The notes under the pieces are model-generated. The model was not told the DNA's origin, made no database searches, and worked only from the letters and a program-made list of their open reading frames with translations. Shown piece by piece: positions 17,715-26,815 of a stretch of 64,000 bases of DNA. A program made the position numbers and the translations under genes. Source of the DNA: Aquimarina sp. ERC-38 (lineage in GTDB: Bacteria; Bacteroidota; Bacteroidia; Flavobacteriales; Flavobacteriaceae); assembly GCF_026222555.1 (NCBI RefSeq), contig NZ_CP098511.1, forward strand, positions 3,701,501 through 3,765,500, given 5' to 3'. Position 1 is the first letter of the stretch, and every line of letters begins with the position of its first letter.

Positions 17715-18142
17715 AGTTGTATTATTTGTCAGTTGTTGTTTATTTAGTTACCAGGCAAAAGGCACTAGTTACTTGTTAATGCTTTATTGTTGATGGTTAT
17801 TAGTCCTTTCTATTATAAAAGAATTAAGTTCCCAAACTGGAATATCTCCAAGTTTAAAAAGTTAAAACTGATTTATACATTTAAAAGAAGAATAAAATTA
17901 ACTTTTGTTACAAAATGCGATGATAAGGTTTTCTTAAAAATTAATTATTAAGGAAGGCAAAAAGTTGTTTTCTATCAGCTACTCTATTTGCTAAAGGAGC
18001 ATGAAGGATACGAAGAAATGAAGTTACTTCATAAAATTGTTCGATTTAACATTAAAGTAAGCTATGACCGTATCATTTAATTGGGTTGTCCTTTCCTTTT
18101 TTAATAGATTTACAGCCGAAAACGCAAGCTTACTTTAACCAC
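17715..18142. other. Intergenic region between AIM24 and an exported protein
   Basis: No gene is supported. A short piece near 17758-17780 (AAGGCACTAGTTACTTGTTA) is related to the repeat modules at 6620 and 6977. The frame from 18086 gives no convincing N-terminus, so this part is treated as untranslated. Confidence 0.5.
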
Positions 18143-19111
18143 ATGAACTTTAGAACATCACTCTTTACAGGTATACTCATTATCCTGACAACTTTTAGCT
18201 ATTCACAAGCTAGAATTGGTAATTTTAATCTTTCCGCATATAAATTTAATAAACTCAATAAGGAAACCATAAAGAAATTTACTTCCAAAAAAACAACGTT
18301 CATCTTACCGGACTTGTATTCCGAATCTGAATTTAATGATATTATAAGTGAAGTTTGGGATGTTACCCCCTATCAGTTAGTAATGCAGAAAGATTTTAAT
18401 GTATCGCTAATTAATGAAGAGGATGGGATCGGGCAATTTAAAAATGTAGGTATTTCAAAAGTAAAATCTAACGGTACTATCATTAATTATTCCTTTCACA
18501 TTTTAGATTTTCATGTGGTTAATTCCTTTAGAAAAAAAGTTAAAAAAGGAAAAGCTGCGTGGAGTTCCTCAAAAATAGGAACTATCTACTTTACACCGGA
18601 TATTGAATTACGAAAACAAGCGGGTGCCTTTTCTAAAGATATCAAAGGGGAATTAATAAACTTTAAACTTGGCTATTTAAAGAATCTCCTGCAGTTTGTA
18701 AATAACTCCATAAAGAATGAAATATCTACAAATCTCTATGACAACTTTGTAAAACCCGAATTAAAAAATCTTCGGAAAACCACCCTGTATATTGATAAAA
18801 AGTTTTTAGAAAATTCATATGACCCTTTTCTTGTAAGTTTCAAAAAACCACTTAAAACAGAAAAGATGATGAAAAATTATACTTACGACTATAAAGTAGT
18901 TGAATATAAAGAATTAGAAAATATGATTTTGGGAAGTCAGAAAGAAGATTTTTATTATCTCATGTATAATCAAATCAACTCTAATAAAATAATAACCATT
19001 ATCAATGGAAAAACCGGGGATATTATTTACCAGAAACATACTTTAGTATCCTACAATATCAAACCAAAAGACCTAAAACAACTGGACAAAGAAATTAGAA
19101 AAGCAAAGTAA
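18143..19111 (+). CDS. Exported protein of unknown function
   Basis: Protein of 322 residues. I chose ATG 18143 because it opens a proper signal peptide (FRTSLFTGILIILTTFSYSQ), while the longer frame from 18086 adds 19 unlikely residues. The mature part is rich in Lys, Asn and Tyr, has no Cys and shows no domain I recognise. It contains phrases such as TFILPDLYSESEFNDIISE and KIITIINGKTGDIIYQKH. It probably sits in the periplasm. It is a single gene with a repeat-filled gap downstream. Confidence 0.75.
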   Translation: MNFRTSLFTGILIILTTFSYSQARIGNFNLSAYKFNKLNKETIKKFTSKKTTFILPDLYSESEFNDIISEVWDVTPYQLVMQKDFNVSLINEEDGIGQFKNVGISKVKSNGTIINYSFHILDFHVVNSFRKKVKKGKAAWSSSKIGTIYFTPDIELRKQAGAFSKDIKGELINFKLGYLKNLLQFVNNSIKNEISTNLYDNFVKPELKNLRKTTLYIDKKFLENSYDPFLVSFKKPLKTEKMMKNYTYDYKVVEYKELENMILGSQKEDFYYLMYNQINSNKIITIINGKTGDIIYQKHTLVSYNIKPKDLKQLDKEIRKAK

Positions 19112-19139
19112 AATCAAAAGAAATAATTTTTATCCTCTA

Positions 19140-19343
19140 ACAGTGATAAGCGAGCAAATCTATTTTCTATTCTCTAAAAGTAAGCGACAGCGAACGAGTA
19201 AATCTATCATCTATCAGTGAGCAAAGCCAACAAATTTATTTTCTTAAACCTACTATTGAGCGACAGCGAACAGGTCTATCAGTGAGCAAAGCGAACGGGT
19301 CTATCATCTATTCTCTAAAAGTGAGCGACAGCGAACGAATCTA
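19140..19343. repeat. Short degenerate tandem repeats
   Basis: A cluster of about six copies of a ~16-bp unit of the form (A)GTGAGC-GACA/AAA-GCGAAC, for example near 19180, 19218, 19256, 19281 and 19320. The copies are separated by ATCTATC/ATTCTCTAAAAG strings that also recur (19167 and 19310). Confidence 0.7.
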
Positions 19344-19348
19344 ACCAA

Positions 19349-19801
19349 CTACTTCACCCGAATCGTCCATTCAAAATTAAAAGTAGAAACCACCACTCCC
19401 TCTTCATTTGTGCCTACCGCTTGCATCCAAAAGGTCTGCCCTTCTTTAGTTTCAATAGTCTTAGCGATAGCTTCAGTAATTAAATGACCGTCTTTACAAA
19501 CAAAATTGATCCGTCCGGTGGCTTTCTTAGTAAAGGTAGCATTATTCGTAGCAACCAACATAGAAATCTTTTGACCACTTTCCTGAATATGTCCGATCAC
19601 CAATGCCCCCGTAGATAATTCGGCTGCCATGGCTTGTACCGCAAAATACATGGATTTAAAGGGATTTTGATTGATCCAGGAATGTTTTACACTTACCGTA
19701 CAACTGGTATCATTAATAGCCTTAACCCGTACCCCGCACAACCAGGCAGAAGGCAATTTAAGCATCGCAAAACTATTCAATTTAGCTGGTGTAATTTTCA
19801 T
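19349..19801 (-). CDS. DUF4442 domain-containing protein (hotdog-fold thioesterase-like)
   Basis: Protein of 150 residues of the DUF4442 family, related to hotdog-fold acyl-CoA thioesterases. The start at 19801 gives MKITPAKLNSFAMLKLPSAW, the family's usual N-terminus. Further motifs are CGVRVKAINDTSCTVSVKH, NPFKSMYFAVQAMAAELSTG and the C-terminal FNFEWTIRVK. It is cytosolic with no signal peptide. A thioesterase role is family-level inference; a catalytic residue is not obvious. Confidence 0.85.
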   Translation of the reverse strand: MKITPAKLNSFAMLKLPSAWLCGVRVKAINDTSCTVSVKHSWINQNPFKSMYFAVQAMAAELSTGALVIGHIQESGQKISMLVATNNATFTKKATGRINFVCKDGHLITEAIAKTIETKEGQTFWMQAVGTNEEGVVVSTFNFEWTIRVK

Positions 19802-19894
19802 AAGCTGTAGATATACCGGGCAATATACCAAAAATTACCTGAGCACATATAAATTTCTGAAATCACAATTATATGTTAATTTATACTACTATGT

Positions 19895-19927
19895 TTTGCA
19901 CAATACCTTCTTTTAGATATATATTTG
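19895..19927 (+). promoter_or_regulatory. Promoter of the DUF4870 gene
   Basis: TTTG at 19895-19898, a 21-nt spacer and TATATTTG at 19920-19927 fit the Bacteroidota -33/-7 pattern. The start codon follows 27 nt later. Confidence 0.7.
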
Positions 19928-19954
19928 CATAAGAAACTATTATATACTTTTAAA

Positions 19955-20410
19955 ATGGATACTACACATTATCAGAATATCGCTACATTTTTACATCTAA
20001 GTACATTTTCGAAATATTTTATTCCCCTAGGTAATTTTATCGTACCCATAGTTATCTGGATAATGAACCGCGATAAATCCAATTTTATTGATAAAAATGG
20101 TAAAGCTGTGATCAATTTTCAATTAAGTATCTTGATTTATACGATTGTACTAGGTATGATTTCAATCCCCTTTTTTGTATTTAATCTTTTTGATCACTCC
20201 GAAGCTTTATTTGATTTTGATAATTGGAATCATTTTAATATTCATATTCCGGACTTCGTGGGATTTCAAACCCTAATCGGTTTCTCCATAATCGGGTTAG
20301 TGGCAGCAGCCGGGTTTTTTATTGAAATTATTTTAATCCTAACTGCTTCTATTAAAGCAAATAAAGGCGAAGCTTACGAATATCCCTTTACTATCCGATT
20401 TTTTAAATAA
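19955..20410 (+). CDS. DUF4870 domain-containing membrane protein
   Basis: Inner-membrane protein of 151 residues, DUF4870 (Tic20-like) family, with about three hydrophobic helices. Motifs include FIPLGNFIVPIVIWIMNRDKS and NGKAVINFQLSILIYTIV. The ATG at 19955 lies just downstream of a good promoter. A longer frame would need a TTG at 19925 that overlaps the -7 element, so it is rejected. It is followed after 116 bp by the PadR-PspC pair, and this order recurs in related genomes. The function is unknown. Confidence 0.88.
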   Translation: MDTTHYQNIATFLHLSTFSKYFIPLGNFIVPIVIWIMNRDKSNFIDKNGKAVINFQLSILIYTIVLGMISIPFFVFNLFDHSEALFDFDNWNHFNIHIPDFVGFQTLIGFSIIGLVAAAGFFIEIILILTASIKANKGEAYEYPFTIRFFK

Positions 20411-20526
20411 ACCTAACTATAAAATTTACGATATCAGTTTTGTCATTTATCAATCCAATTACAATCATTCATCAATTAGAAATTATCAATCATGAACGAA
20501 CAGTTTAACCCTATAAAAACGAATAC

Positions 20527-20871
20527 ATGAAAATCGAAAACACAAAAGCGCAGATGCGTAAAGGTGTGTTAGAATATTGTATACTATCCATCCTTAAAGA
20601 TGAGGATGCATATGTAGCAGAAATTCTGGGAACACTTAAAAACGCTAAGATGCTGGTTGTAGAAGGAACTATCTACCCTCTGTTAACCCGTCTTAAAAAT
20701 GCTGGTCTTCTTTCCTACCGATGGGAAGAATCAACCTCCGGACCGCCACGTAAATATTACGGACTTACTAAAACCGGACGCCTATTTTTAAAAGAACTAA
20801 ACACCACCTGGGACGAGTTACAACAAGCGGTAACTATGGTCACTAAACAAAAAAATAAGAACCATGAATAA
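20527..20871 (+). CDS. PadR family transcriptional regulator
   Basis: Winged-helix repressor of 114 residues, PadR family. Motifs are MRKGVLEYCILSIL, EGTIYPLLTRLKNAGLLSYRW and SGPPRKYYGLTKTGR, the wing that is the family signature. It overlaps the following PspC gene by 8 bp, so the two are translationally coupled. The obvious inference is that it represses this operon in response to envelope stress or a small ligand. Cytosolic. Confidence 0.93.
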   Translation: MKIENTKAQMRKGVLEYCILSILKDEDAYVAEILGTLKNAKMLVVEGTIYPLLTRLKNAGLLSYRWEESTSGPPRKYYGLTKTGRLFLKELNTTWDELQQAVTMVTKQKNKNHE

Positions 20872-22651
20872 AACAGTAAATATCAACCTGGCTGGAATCT
20901 TTTTTCATATTGATGAAGATGCTTACGCAAAACTACAGCGTTACCTTGAGGCTGTTAAACGCTCTTTTACCGACTCTGAGGGCCGCGATGAGATTATTGC
21001 TGATATTGAAGCCCGAATTGCTGAATTGTTTAACGAAAAAGTTGAAAATTCAAAGCAGGTCATTGGTAATAAAGAAGTAGACGAGGTAATTGCGGTAATG
21101 GGACAACCGGAAGATTATCGGATCGATGAAGAAATATTTGAAGAAGAAACCACTGCAAACCATAGAAAGGCATCGGGTAAAGCAAAACAACTATTTAGAG
21201 ACCCTACTAATTCTTATATCGGTGGAGTGAGTTCAGGTTTAGGGCATTATATTGGTATAGATCCCATATGGATTAGACTGGCCTGGATATTCTTGACCTT
21301 ATCTTCGGGAGGTGGGTTTATCCTAATTTATATTGCGCTATGGATTTTTGTACCGGAAGCAAAAAGTACCGCGGATTTTTTAGCCATGAAAGGGGAAGCG
21401 GTTAATATCAGTAACATCGAAAAAAAAATTAAAGAAGGCTTTAACGGGGTAGCTGATAAGATGAAAGATGTTGATTATCAAAAATATGGTAATAAAGTAA
21501 AATCCGGATCTACCTCGTTCTTTAATGCATTGACTAAAATTTTAGTTACCTTATCTAAAGTCATCGTAAAACTGGTAAGTTTATTTTTAATTTTTATTGC
21601 TGGTTCAGCTATCATTGGGTTATTGATTGTCTTTATTTCCATTGGTATCTTTGGATGGATAGAAAATCCCATGGTAGATTATATTACCGTATCTCATCAT
21701 TCGGATTTTCCTCTTTGGTTGGTATTTATATTTATATTTTTAATTACGGCCATTCCTTTCTTCTTTCTATTAGTCCTGGGACTTAAAATTCTGTTTAGTA
21801 ACTTAAAGTCTATTGGGAGCCGTGCAAAAATGGTATTATTAGGTATTTGGATTTTATCGGTAATCGGATTATCAGTATACGGTATTGTCCGGGCTACCGG
21901 TAGTAATTATGAAGCTAAGGTAGAAAGCAAATCCGAAGTTCTTGATATCACCGCTAAGGATACCCTGATCGTTCGAATGAATAGAGAATCCGGGCTATAC
22001 AATTATTCCTCCCGAGGGAACAAGTATAAAATCAGAACGGATGATAATAATACTAAATGGATTATATTTAACCGGGTAAATATTCGCATCCAGGAAAATT
22101 ATACCGGAGATAAAGTAACGCTAAAGATCATTAAAAACGCAGAAGGGAGATCCTATAAAGATGCGGATCAAAGGGCTCAAAAGAGTAATTATTCTTATCA
22201 ATTGGTAAACAATCAACTATTACTAGATGCTTTTGCTACTACAGAGTTTCAAAACAGGTATAGAAATCAGGAAGTTGAAGTCATACTTGCTATTCCCGAA
22301 GGAACTACCCTCTATTTTGATCAAAATACAAGGCGTTTTACAAATTCGTATCGACATGATGGAAACTATGTAGACATTGATCGTCAGGAAGAACAATACC
22401 TGAAGCTACAGAAAGGTATTTTTGAATGCCTGGATTGTAACGAAAAAAAGCGTTTTCATAAGGGTAAAAAAGAAACTTATGTAGATGTAAAAAACGAGAA
22501 TGAAAAAACAAGTTTACTGATTGATGAAGATGGCGTGAACCTGGAAGGTGAAAGTGCTAAACTAAAAATAAATGAAGATGGCGTACGTATACAAAATGAA
22601 GAAATGGAACTAAGAATCGATGAAAATGGGATTCGGGTGATTACTAAATAA
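20864..22651 (+). CDS. PspC domain-containing envelope protein
   Basis: Protein of 595 residues. The cytosolic N-terminal ~100 residues (AGIFFHIDEDAYAKLQRYLE) precede a PspC domain around 105-166 (YIGGVSSGLGHYIGIDPIWI). More helices lie at about 220-350. A large beta-rich C-terminal domain like those of DUF2807/adhesin-type proteins ends in repeats LLIDEDGVNLEG, LKINEDGVRIQN and LRIDENGIRVIT. PspC proteins sense inner-membrane stress. Coupling with PadR by an 8-bp overlap and the downstream DUF2807 gene form a common flavobacterial envelope-stress cluster. A terminator follows. Confidence 0.92.
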   Translation: MNKTVNINLAGIFFHIDEDAYAKLQRYLEAVKRSFTDSEGRDEIIADIEARIAELFNEKVENSKQVIGNKEVDEVIAVMGQPEDYRIDEEIFEEETTANHRKASGKAKQLFRDPTNSYIGGVSSGLGHYIGIDPIWIRLAWIFLTLSSGGGFILIYIALWIFVPEAKSTADFLAMKGEAVNISNIEKKIKEGFNGVADKMKDVDYQKYGNKVKSGSTSFFNALTKILVTLSKVIVKLVSLFLIFIAGSAIIGLLIVFISIGIFGWIENPMVDYITVSHHSDFPLWLVFIFIFLITAIPFFFLLVLGLKILFSNLKSIGSRAKMVLLGIWILSVIGLSVYGIVRATGSNYEAKVESKSEVLDITAKDTLIVRMNRESGLYNYSSRGNKYKIRTDDNNTKWIIFNRVNIRIQENYTGDKVTLKIIKNAEGRSYKDADQRAQKSNYSYQLVNNQLLLDAFATTEFQNRYRNQEVEVILAIPEGTTLYFDQNTRRFTNSYRHDGNYVDIDRQEEQYLKLQKGIFECLDCNEKKRFHKGKKETYVDVKNENEKTSLLIDEDGVNLEGESAKLKINEDGVRIQNEEMELRIDENGIRVITK

Positions 22652-22689
22652 ACTTATAATGGACCTTGTAAACTTATTTTATTAAATTC

Positions 22690-22731
22690 TAAAAGAGACC
22701 GCGCTAATTTTATTATAGTACGGTCTTTTTT
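22690..22731 (+). terminator. Terminator after the PspC gene
   Basis: AAAAGAGACCG pairs with CGGTCTTTTTT around an AT-rich interior that extends the stem. It is followed by a T-run. Confidence 0.8.
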
Positions 22732-22787
22732 ACAGTAATTCAACCCTGATTGACTTTAAAAAAGTATGAATTTCCTTTTGTTTTTAG

Positions 22788-22817
22788 TTTGCAAAATTTC
22801 TGAAAAGTTTACATTTG
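22788..22817 (+). promoter_or_regulatory. Promoter of the DUF2807 gene
   Basis: TTTG at 22788-22791, an 18-nt spacer and TACATTTG at 22810-22817, a textbook Bacteroidota promoter. The start codon follows 4 nt after the -7 element, so the leader must be very short or the transcript nearly leaderless, unless the start is further in. Confidence 0.65.
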
Positions 22818-22821
22818 CCTT

Positions 22822-23682
22822 ATGAAAACGTTCACATACTTATACATTAGCTTATGTCTTTGCGGACAACTATTCGCACAACAAAGCAAAATTAAAGGGA
22901 ATAAAATTGTAGAAACCAAACAACACGTACTGGATGCTTTTCACTCCTTAAAGCTTTCTAACGAATTTAATGTTATCCTGGATGAAGGTAGTGAATACAT
23001 TGCTACTATTGAAGCAGATAGCAATCTCCATAAGCATATTGAAACTACGGTGACCAATGGGGTTTTATCTATTTCGTCCGGTAAAAAGTTCTCCAAATAC
23101 AGGAAGTTAGAAGTTCGTATATACTACCCAAATACCATAACTAATATTAGCTTATACGATGAAGTAAAGTTGAAAGCTGTCACTGCAATAACTTCTGTCA
23201 ACTTTAAGCTAGATGCTCATGATGCCAGTGAGACATATTTAACGGTCAAAGCAGATACTTTAAAAACCTTTTTGAATCATAAAGCCAATGTAGAACTGCA
23301 TGCTATGGCTACTACCATCTATTACCAGTTACAAGATGATACCACCTTAAAAGGTATTGTAATGTCTGATGATCTTGCTGTAGATATGTACCAGAAAACA
23401 ACTGCAAAATTAGAAGGTGAATCAAAGCACATTCGCGTAAGGGCTAACCAGGAAGCTAACTTTTTAGGCAATAAACTAATAAGTGAAAAAGCCGTACTTA
23501 TGATTAAGGATAAAGCAGATATGTATTTGCAGGCAACTTCTGAAGTAAAACTTGATGCCAGAGGTACTTCTAAGGTATATTTAATCGGAAATGCTCCGGT
23601 GGTAACTATTAATGTATTTGAAGATACTCCAACCTTATTTAAAAAAGAAATTGACTACACACCCGGTCTCTTTTCTTTTTAG
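22822..23682 (+). CDS. DUF2807 (head GIN domain) exported protein
   Basis: Exported protein of 286 residues with a signal peptide ending LCGQLFAQQ near residue 20. The body is a single-stranded beta-helix-like DUF2807 domain: FHSLKLSNEFNVILDEGSE, VTNGVLSISSGKKF, VRIYYPNTITNISLYD and repeated DAxxxxxLTVKAD-type rungs. Such proteins occur next to PspC genes and are thought to act at the envelope; binding targets are unknown. It is transcribed separately from PspC by its own promoter and is convergent with trxB. Confidence 0.9.
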   Translation: MKTFTYLYISLCLCGQLFAQQSKIKGNKIVETKQHVLDAFHSLKLSNEFNVILDEGSEYIATIEADSNLHKHIETTVTNGVLSISSGKKFSKYRKLEVRIYYPNTITNISLYDEVKLKAVTAITSVNFKLDAHDASETYLTVKADTLKTFLNHKANVELHAMATTIYYQLQDDTTLKGIVMSDDLAVDMYQKTTAKLEGESKHIRVRANQEANFLGNKLISEKAVLMIKDKADMYLQATSEVKLDARGTSKVYLIGNAPVVTINVFEDTPTLFKKEIDYTPGLFSF

Positions 23683-23724
23683 CATCAACATCTTATTATT
23701 CAAGTATAATAAAATTGTCTCCAT

Positions 23725-23772
23725 AAAAAAGCCTGTTTAAAGACCAATACTAATACTTTTAAACAGGCTTTA
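23725..23772. terminator. Bidirectional terminator between DUF2807 and trxB
   Basis: AAAGCCTGTTTAAA and TTTAAACAGGCTTT form a perfect long stem around a ~15-nt loop, with A- and T-tracts outside. It serves both convergent genes. Confidence 0.88.
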
Positions 23773-23801
23773 GGTATTTTTCTTTCTATATTTAGAAGAA
23801 G

Positions 23802-24773
23802 TTAGGCTATGATTTCCTCTTCATGTGATTCTACTTTTGCCAGGTATCGCTCCGCATCCAGGGCAGCCATACATCCGGTACCCGCAGCAGTAATTGCCTG
23901 GCGGTATTCTTTATCCTGTACATCACCACAGGCAAAAACTCCTGGAATATTGGTTTCAGTAGACTTTCCTTCGGTAATAATATAACCGGTTTCATCCATA
24001 GTAACCTGATCCTTAAAAACTTCCGTATTAGGTTTATGTCCTATGGCAATAAATAACCCGGTAATGGCTATTTCGTCTTTCTCATTCGTTTTATTATTTA
24101 CAATACGTAAGCCTTCTACCACTTGATCTCCCAGTACTTCATCTACCTCACTATTATACCTTACAGTAATATTTTCCATTCCGTTTACCCGGTGTTGCAT
24201 TGCTTTAGATGCCCGCATTCGATCTTTACGAACCAGCATCGTCACGTGAGAACAAATATTTGCCAGGTACGTAGCTTCTTCAGCTGCAGTATCACCTGCG
24301 CCTACGATGGCTACGTCTTGTCCTTTATAGAAAAATCCATCGCAAACCGCACAGGCAGATACTCCCCCACCCCGTAAACGTTGTTCGCTGGGTAATCCCA
24401 AATATTTCGCCGTAGCTCCGGTAGATATAATAACCGTTTCCGCTTCAATATGGGTAGTATTATCCACTACCACCTTATGAACACCTCCATATTCTTTACT
24501 AAAATTCACTTCGGTAACCATTCCAATCCGTACCTGAGTACCAAAACGTTCTGCCTGTTGTTGCAGTTGCACCATCATGGTAGGCCCATCAATACCTTCC
24601 GGATATCCGGGAAAGTTATCAACTTCGGTAGTGGTGGTTAACTGCCCGCCCGGTTCCATTCCGGTATACATTACCGGTTTTAAATCAGCTCGCGCTGCAT
24701 AAATTGCTGCTGTATACCCGGCAGGACCGGAACCTATAATTAAACATTTTATTCTTTCTATATTTTCTGCCAT
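23802..24773 (-). CDS. trxB: Thioredoxin-disulfide reductase
   Basis: FAD- and NADPH-dependent thioredoxin reductase of 323 residues, which keeps thioredoxin reduced in the cytosol. The FAD-binding motif GSGPAGYTAAIYAAR is at 15-29. The redox-active CAVC (Cys141, Cys144) lies in SACAVCDGFFYKG, the NADPH site in VGAGDTAAEEATYLA, and the C-terminal FAD motif in GVFACGDVQDKEYRQ. Length and motif order are standard for the low-molecular-weight type. It is a monocistronic gene facing the DUF2807 gene. Confidence 0.97.
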   Translation of the reverse strand: MAENIERIKCLIIGSGPAGYTAAIYAARADLKPVMYTGMEPGGQLTTTTEVDNFPGYPEGIDGPTMMVQLQQQAERFGTQVRIGMVTEVNFSKEYGGVHKVVVDNTTHIEAETVIISTGATAKYLGLPSEQRLRGGGVSACAVCDGFFYKGQDVAIVGAGDTAAEEATYLANICSHVTMLVRKDRMRASKAMQHRVNGMENITVRYNSEVDEVLGDQVVEGLRIVNNKTNEKDEIAITGLFIAIGHKPNTEVFKDQVTMDETGYIITEGKSTETNIPGVFACGDVQDKEYRQAITAAGTGCMAALDAERYLAKVESHEEEIIA

Positions 24774-24957
24774 TTTCGTTATCCTTTATTCTATAGTAAA
24801 AGTAGTAATTAAGTAGGAAACCTTACAAATAAAATTAATGGGATTTATATTTGTCTTATGAATTTTAATACTATCGTATTTCCGTAAATCATATGTCCTA
24901 CTAAGCGTCAGCTTTAGTAAAATTTAATTCTTAGTTTCTTTAATATTCAGTTGAATT

Positions 24958-25360
24958 GAGTAAAAGTTTGTAGAGCATAGTAAAATAAGGTAATCCCAAA
25001 CTTTAAAGTAGTTGGAGGTTGCTTTTTCACCTTTTTTAAAAGTGATTTGTTTTTTACTTACTTCAAGCTCTAGTTTACAATAGTGTAGATAATTCTAATT
25101 CATATAAATCGATCCCATCCCCAGCTTTTCCCAAAGGGAAGGTAGCTAAAAGTCCTTTCCTTTGGAAAGGATTTAGGATAGGATAGATAGCTGTAAACTC
25201 AATAATTGGGTTAATTTCAATACACCAACGCTATTGTACACTAAAGCTCTAAATAATTTTATAATTTTAGTTTTCAGTAAATGATTAATCTTGGTTCTTG
25301 GTTCTAGGAGCGATAGCGACCTGCCCGTCTGCAGGCGGGTCTTGAATCTTTACCGGACAC
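24958..25360 (+). repeat. MITE-like dispersed repeat, copy 2 (interrupted)
   Basis: The left half (24975-25056: AGCATAGTAAAATAAGG, CCCAAACTTTAAAG, GTGATTTGTTTTTTACTT) and the right half (about 25255-25360, ending CTTTACCGGACAC) match the copies at 2059 and 56677. About 200 bp of unrelated sequence separate them. The right half also carries a palindromic addition CCTGCCCGTCTGCAGGCGGG absent from copies 1 and 3. Confidence 0.65.
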
Positions 25361-25452
25361 TATTGATTTTCAATACTATAATAATTAGTCTTAGTTCTTA
25401 GTTCTAGAAGCGATAGCGACCTGCCCGTGCAAGCGAGTCTTGAATCCTTATT
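25361..25452 (+). repeat. Tandem partial copy of the MITE-like right end
   Basis: Starts TGATTTTCAATACTATAATAA just after the first right end and repeats AATTAGTCTTAG, TTCTAGAAGCGATAGCG and CTTGAATCCTTA, but lacks the final CGGACAC. Confidence 0.6.
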
Positions 25453-25515
25453 AAAAATAAATGTTTTGGTTTCTTTTTTAATTACTGTAAGTTCGCAACC
25501 TAAACCGATAGAAAG

Positions 25516-26715
25516 ATGATTATACAACCCAGAACAAGAGGATTCATATGTTTAACCGCGCATCCGGAAGGTTGTGCAAAAAATGTTACGGATCAAATAG
25601 CTTACGTTACTTCCAAAGAAAATATCGACGGACCAAAAAAGGTGTTGATCATCGGAGCTTCTACTGGTTTTGGTTTGGCTTCACGTATTACAGCTGCTTT
25701 TGGTTCGCAAGCTGCTACTATAGGGGTATTTCTAGAGAAACCTCCTAAAGAAAACCGTCCGGCTTCCCCGGGATGGTACAATAGTGCTGCCTTTGAAACC
25801 GAAGCCAATAAACAAAACCTTTACGCAAAAAGCATCAACGGAGATGCCTTTTCTACTGAAGTAAAAGAAGAAACGATTCAACTGATTAAAGAAGATTTAG
25901 GCACGGTTGACCTTGTGATTTATAGTCTGGCTTCCCCGGTTCGTAAAGATCCTGAAAGCGGAATAAAATATAAATCTGTTTTAAAACCTATCGGAAAAAA
26001 ATTTGAAAATAAAACGGTGGATTTTCATACTGGTGAACTTTCTAACGTAGCCATTGACCCGGCAAATCAGGAAGATATAGACAATACTATAAAAGTAATG
26101 GGTGGCGAAGACTGGACTTTGTGGATCAAAGCTTTACTTGAAGCCGGAGTACTTGCGGAAAATTGTACAACCGTAGCGTACTCCTATATCGGCCCGGAAG
26201 TAACACAACCCGTGTACCGCGAAGGAACAATCGGGATGGCAAAAAACGACTTGGAACAAACAGCGTTTACCCTTACCGATCAGTTAAAAGATATAAAGGG
26301 TAAAGCATACGTTTCGGTAAATAAAGCATTAGTAACGCAGGCAAGTTCGGCAATTCCGGTGATTCCCCTTTATATTTCCCTTTTATACCAGGTAATGAAG
26401 GATAAGAATATTCATGAAGGTTGTATTGAACAAATCTACCGGCTATTTTCAGAACGATTATTTACGGAAGATACAATTCCGTTAGATACTGAAGGTCGAA
26501 TCCGGATTGATGATTGGGAAATGCGCAAAGACGTACAGGAAGAAATACAAAAGCTTTGGAGTAGTGCAACCTCTGATAACATTGCAGACATTAGTGATCT
26601 GGAAGGCTATCGGAAAGATTTCTTTAACTTATTTGGCTTTAAGGTGCCGGGTATAGATGAGAGTAAAGAGGTAGATGAGATGCTTTGGATTACTTCGATA
26701 GCTCAAAATGCATAA
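25516..26715 (+). CDS. fabV: Trans-2-enoyl-CoA/ACP reductase FabV
   Basis: NADH-dependent enoyl reductase of 399 residues, catalysing the last step of each fatty-acid elongation cycle. The N-terminus MIIQPRTRGFICLTAHPEGC is diagnostic of FabV. The cofactor site is GASTGFGLASRI. The catalytic pair lies in YREGTIGMAK, with Tyr and Lys separated by eight residues, the spacing that sets FabV apart from FabI. The C-terminal EGYRKDFFNLFGF is also typical. FabV enzymes are generally insensitive to triclosan. A monocistronic gene with a terminator close behind. Confidence 0.97.
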   Translation: MIIQPRTRGFICLTAHPEGCAKNVTDQIAYVTSKENIDGPKKVLIIGASTGFGLASRITAAFGSQAATIGVFLEKPPKENRPASPGWYNSAAFETEANKQNLYAKSINGDAFSTEVKEETIQLIKEDLGTVDLVIYSLASPVRKDPESGIKYKSVLKPIGKKFENKTVDFHTGELSNVAIDPANQEDIDNTIKVMGGEDWTLWIKALLEAGVLAENCTTVAYSYIGPEVTQPVYREGTIGMAKNDLEQTAFTLTDQLKDIKGKAYVSVNKALVTQASSAIPVIPLYISLLYQVMKDKNIHEGCIEQIYRLFSERLFTEDTIPLDTEGRIRIDDWEMRKDVQEEIQKLWSSATSDNIADISDLEGYRKDFFNLFGFKVPGIDESKEVDEMLWITSIAQNA

Positions 26716-26738
26716 AAATATTGATGTAGCGCTTCTGT

Positions 26739-26769
26739 TATCCTAATAAAAACAGGAGGATACTTTTTT
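26739..26769 (+). terminator. Probable terminator after fabV
   Basis: TATCCT pairs with AGGATA around a 12-nt loop and is followed by CTTTTTTA. The stem is short. Confidence 0.5.
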
Positions 26770-26815
26770 ATATTTTAATGGTGCTGTATCTTTACAGTCC
26801 ACTTTTACCAAAGGA

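Larger units (their letters stand above)
24774..25515. other. Intergenic region rich in repeats upstream of fabV
   Basis: No gene is seen. The region contains the broken second copy of the MITE-like repeat and a ~200-bp insert with short dyads (CTTTTCCCAAAGGGAAG near 25120; CCTTTCCTTTGGAAAGG near 25156). It also holds a partial extra copy of the repeat end. Confidence 0.6.
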
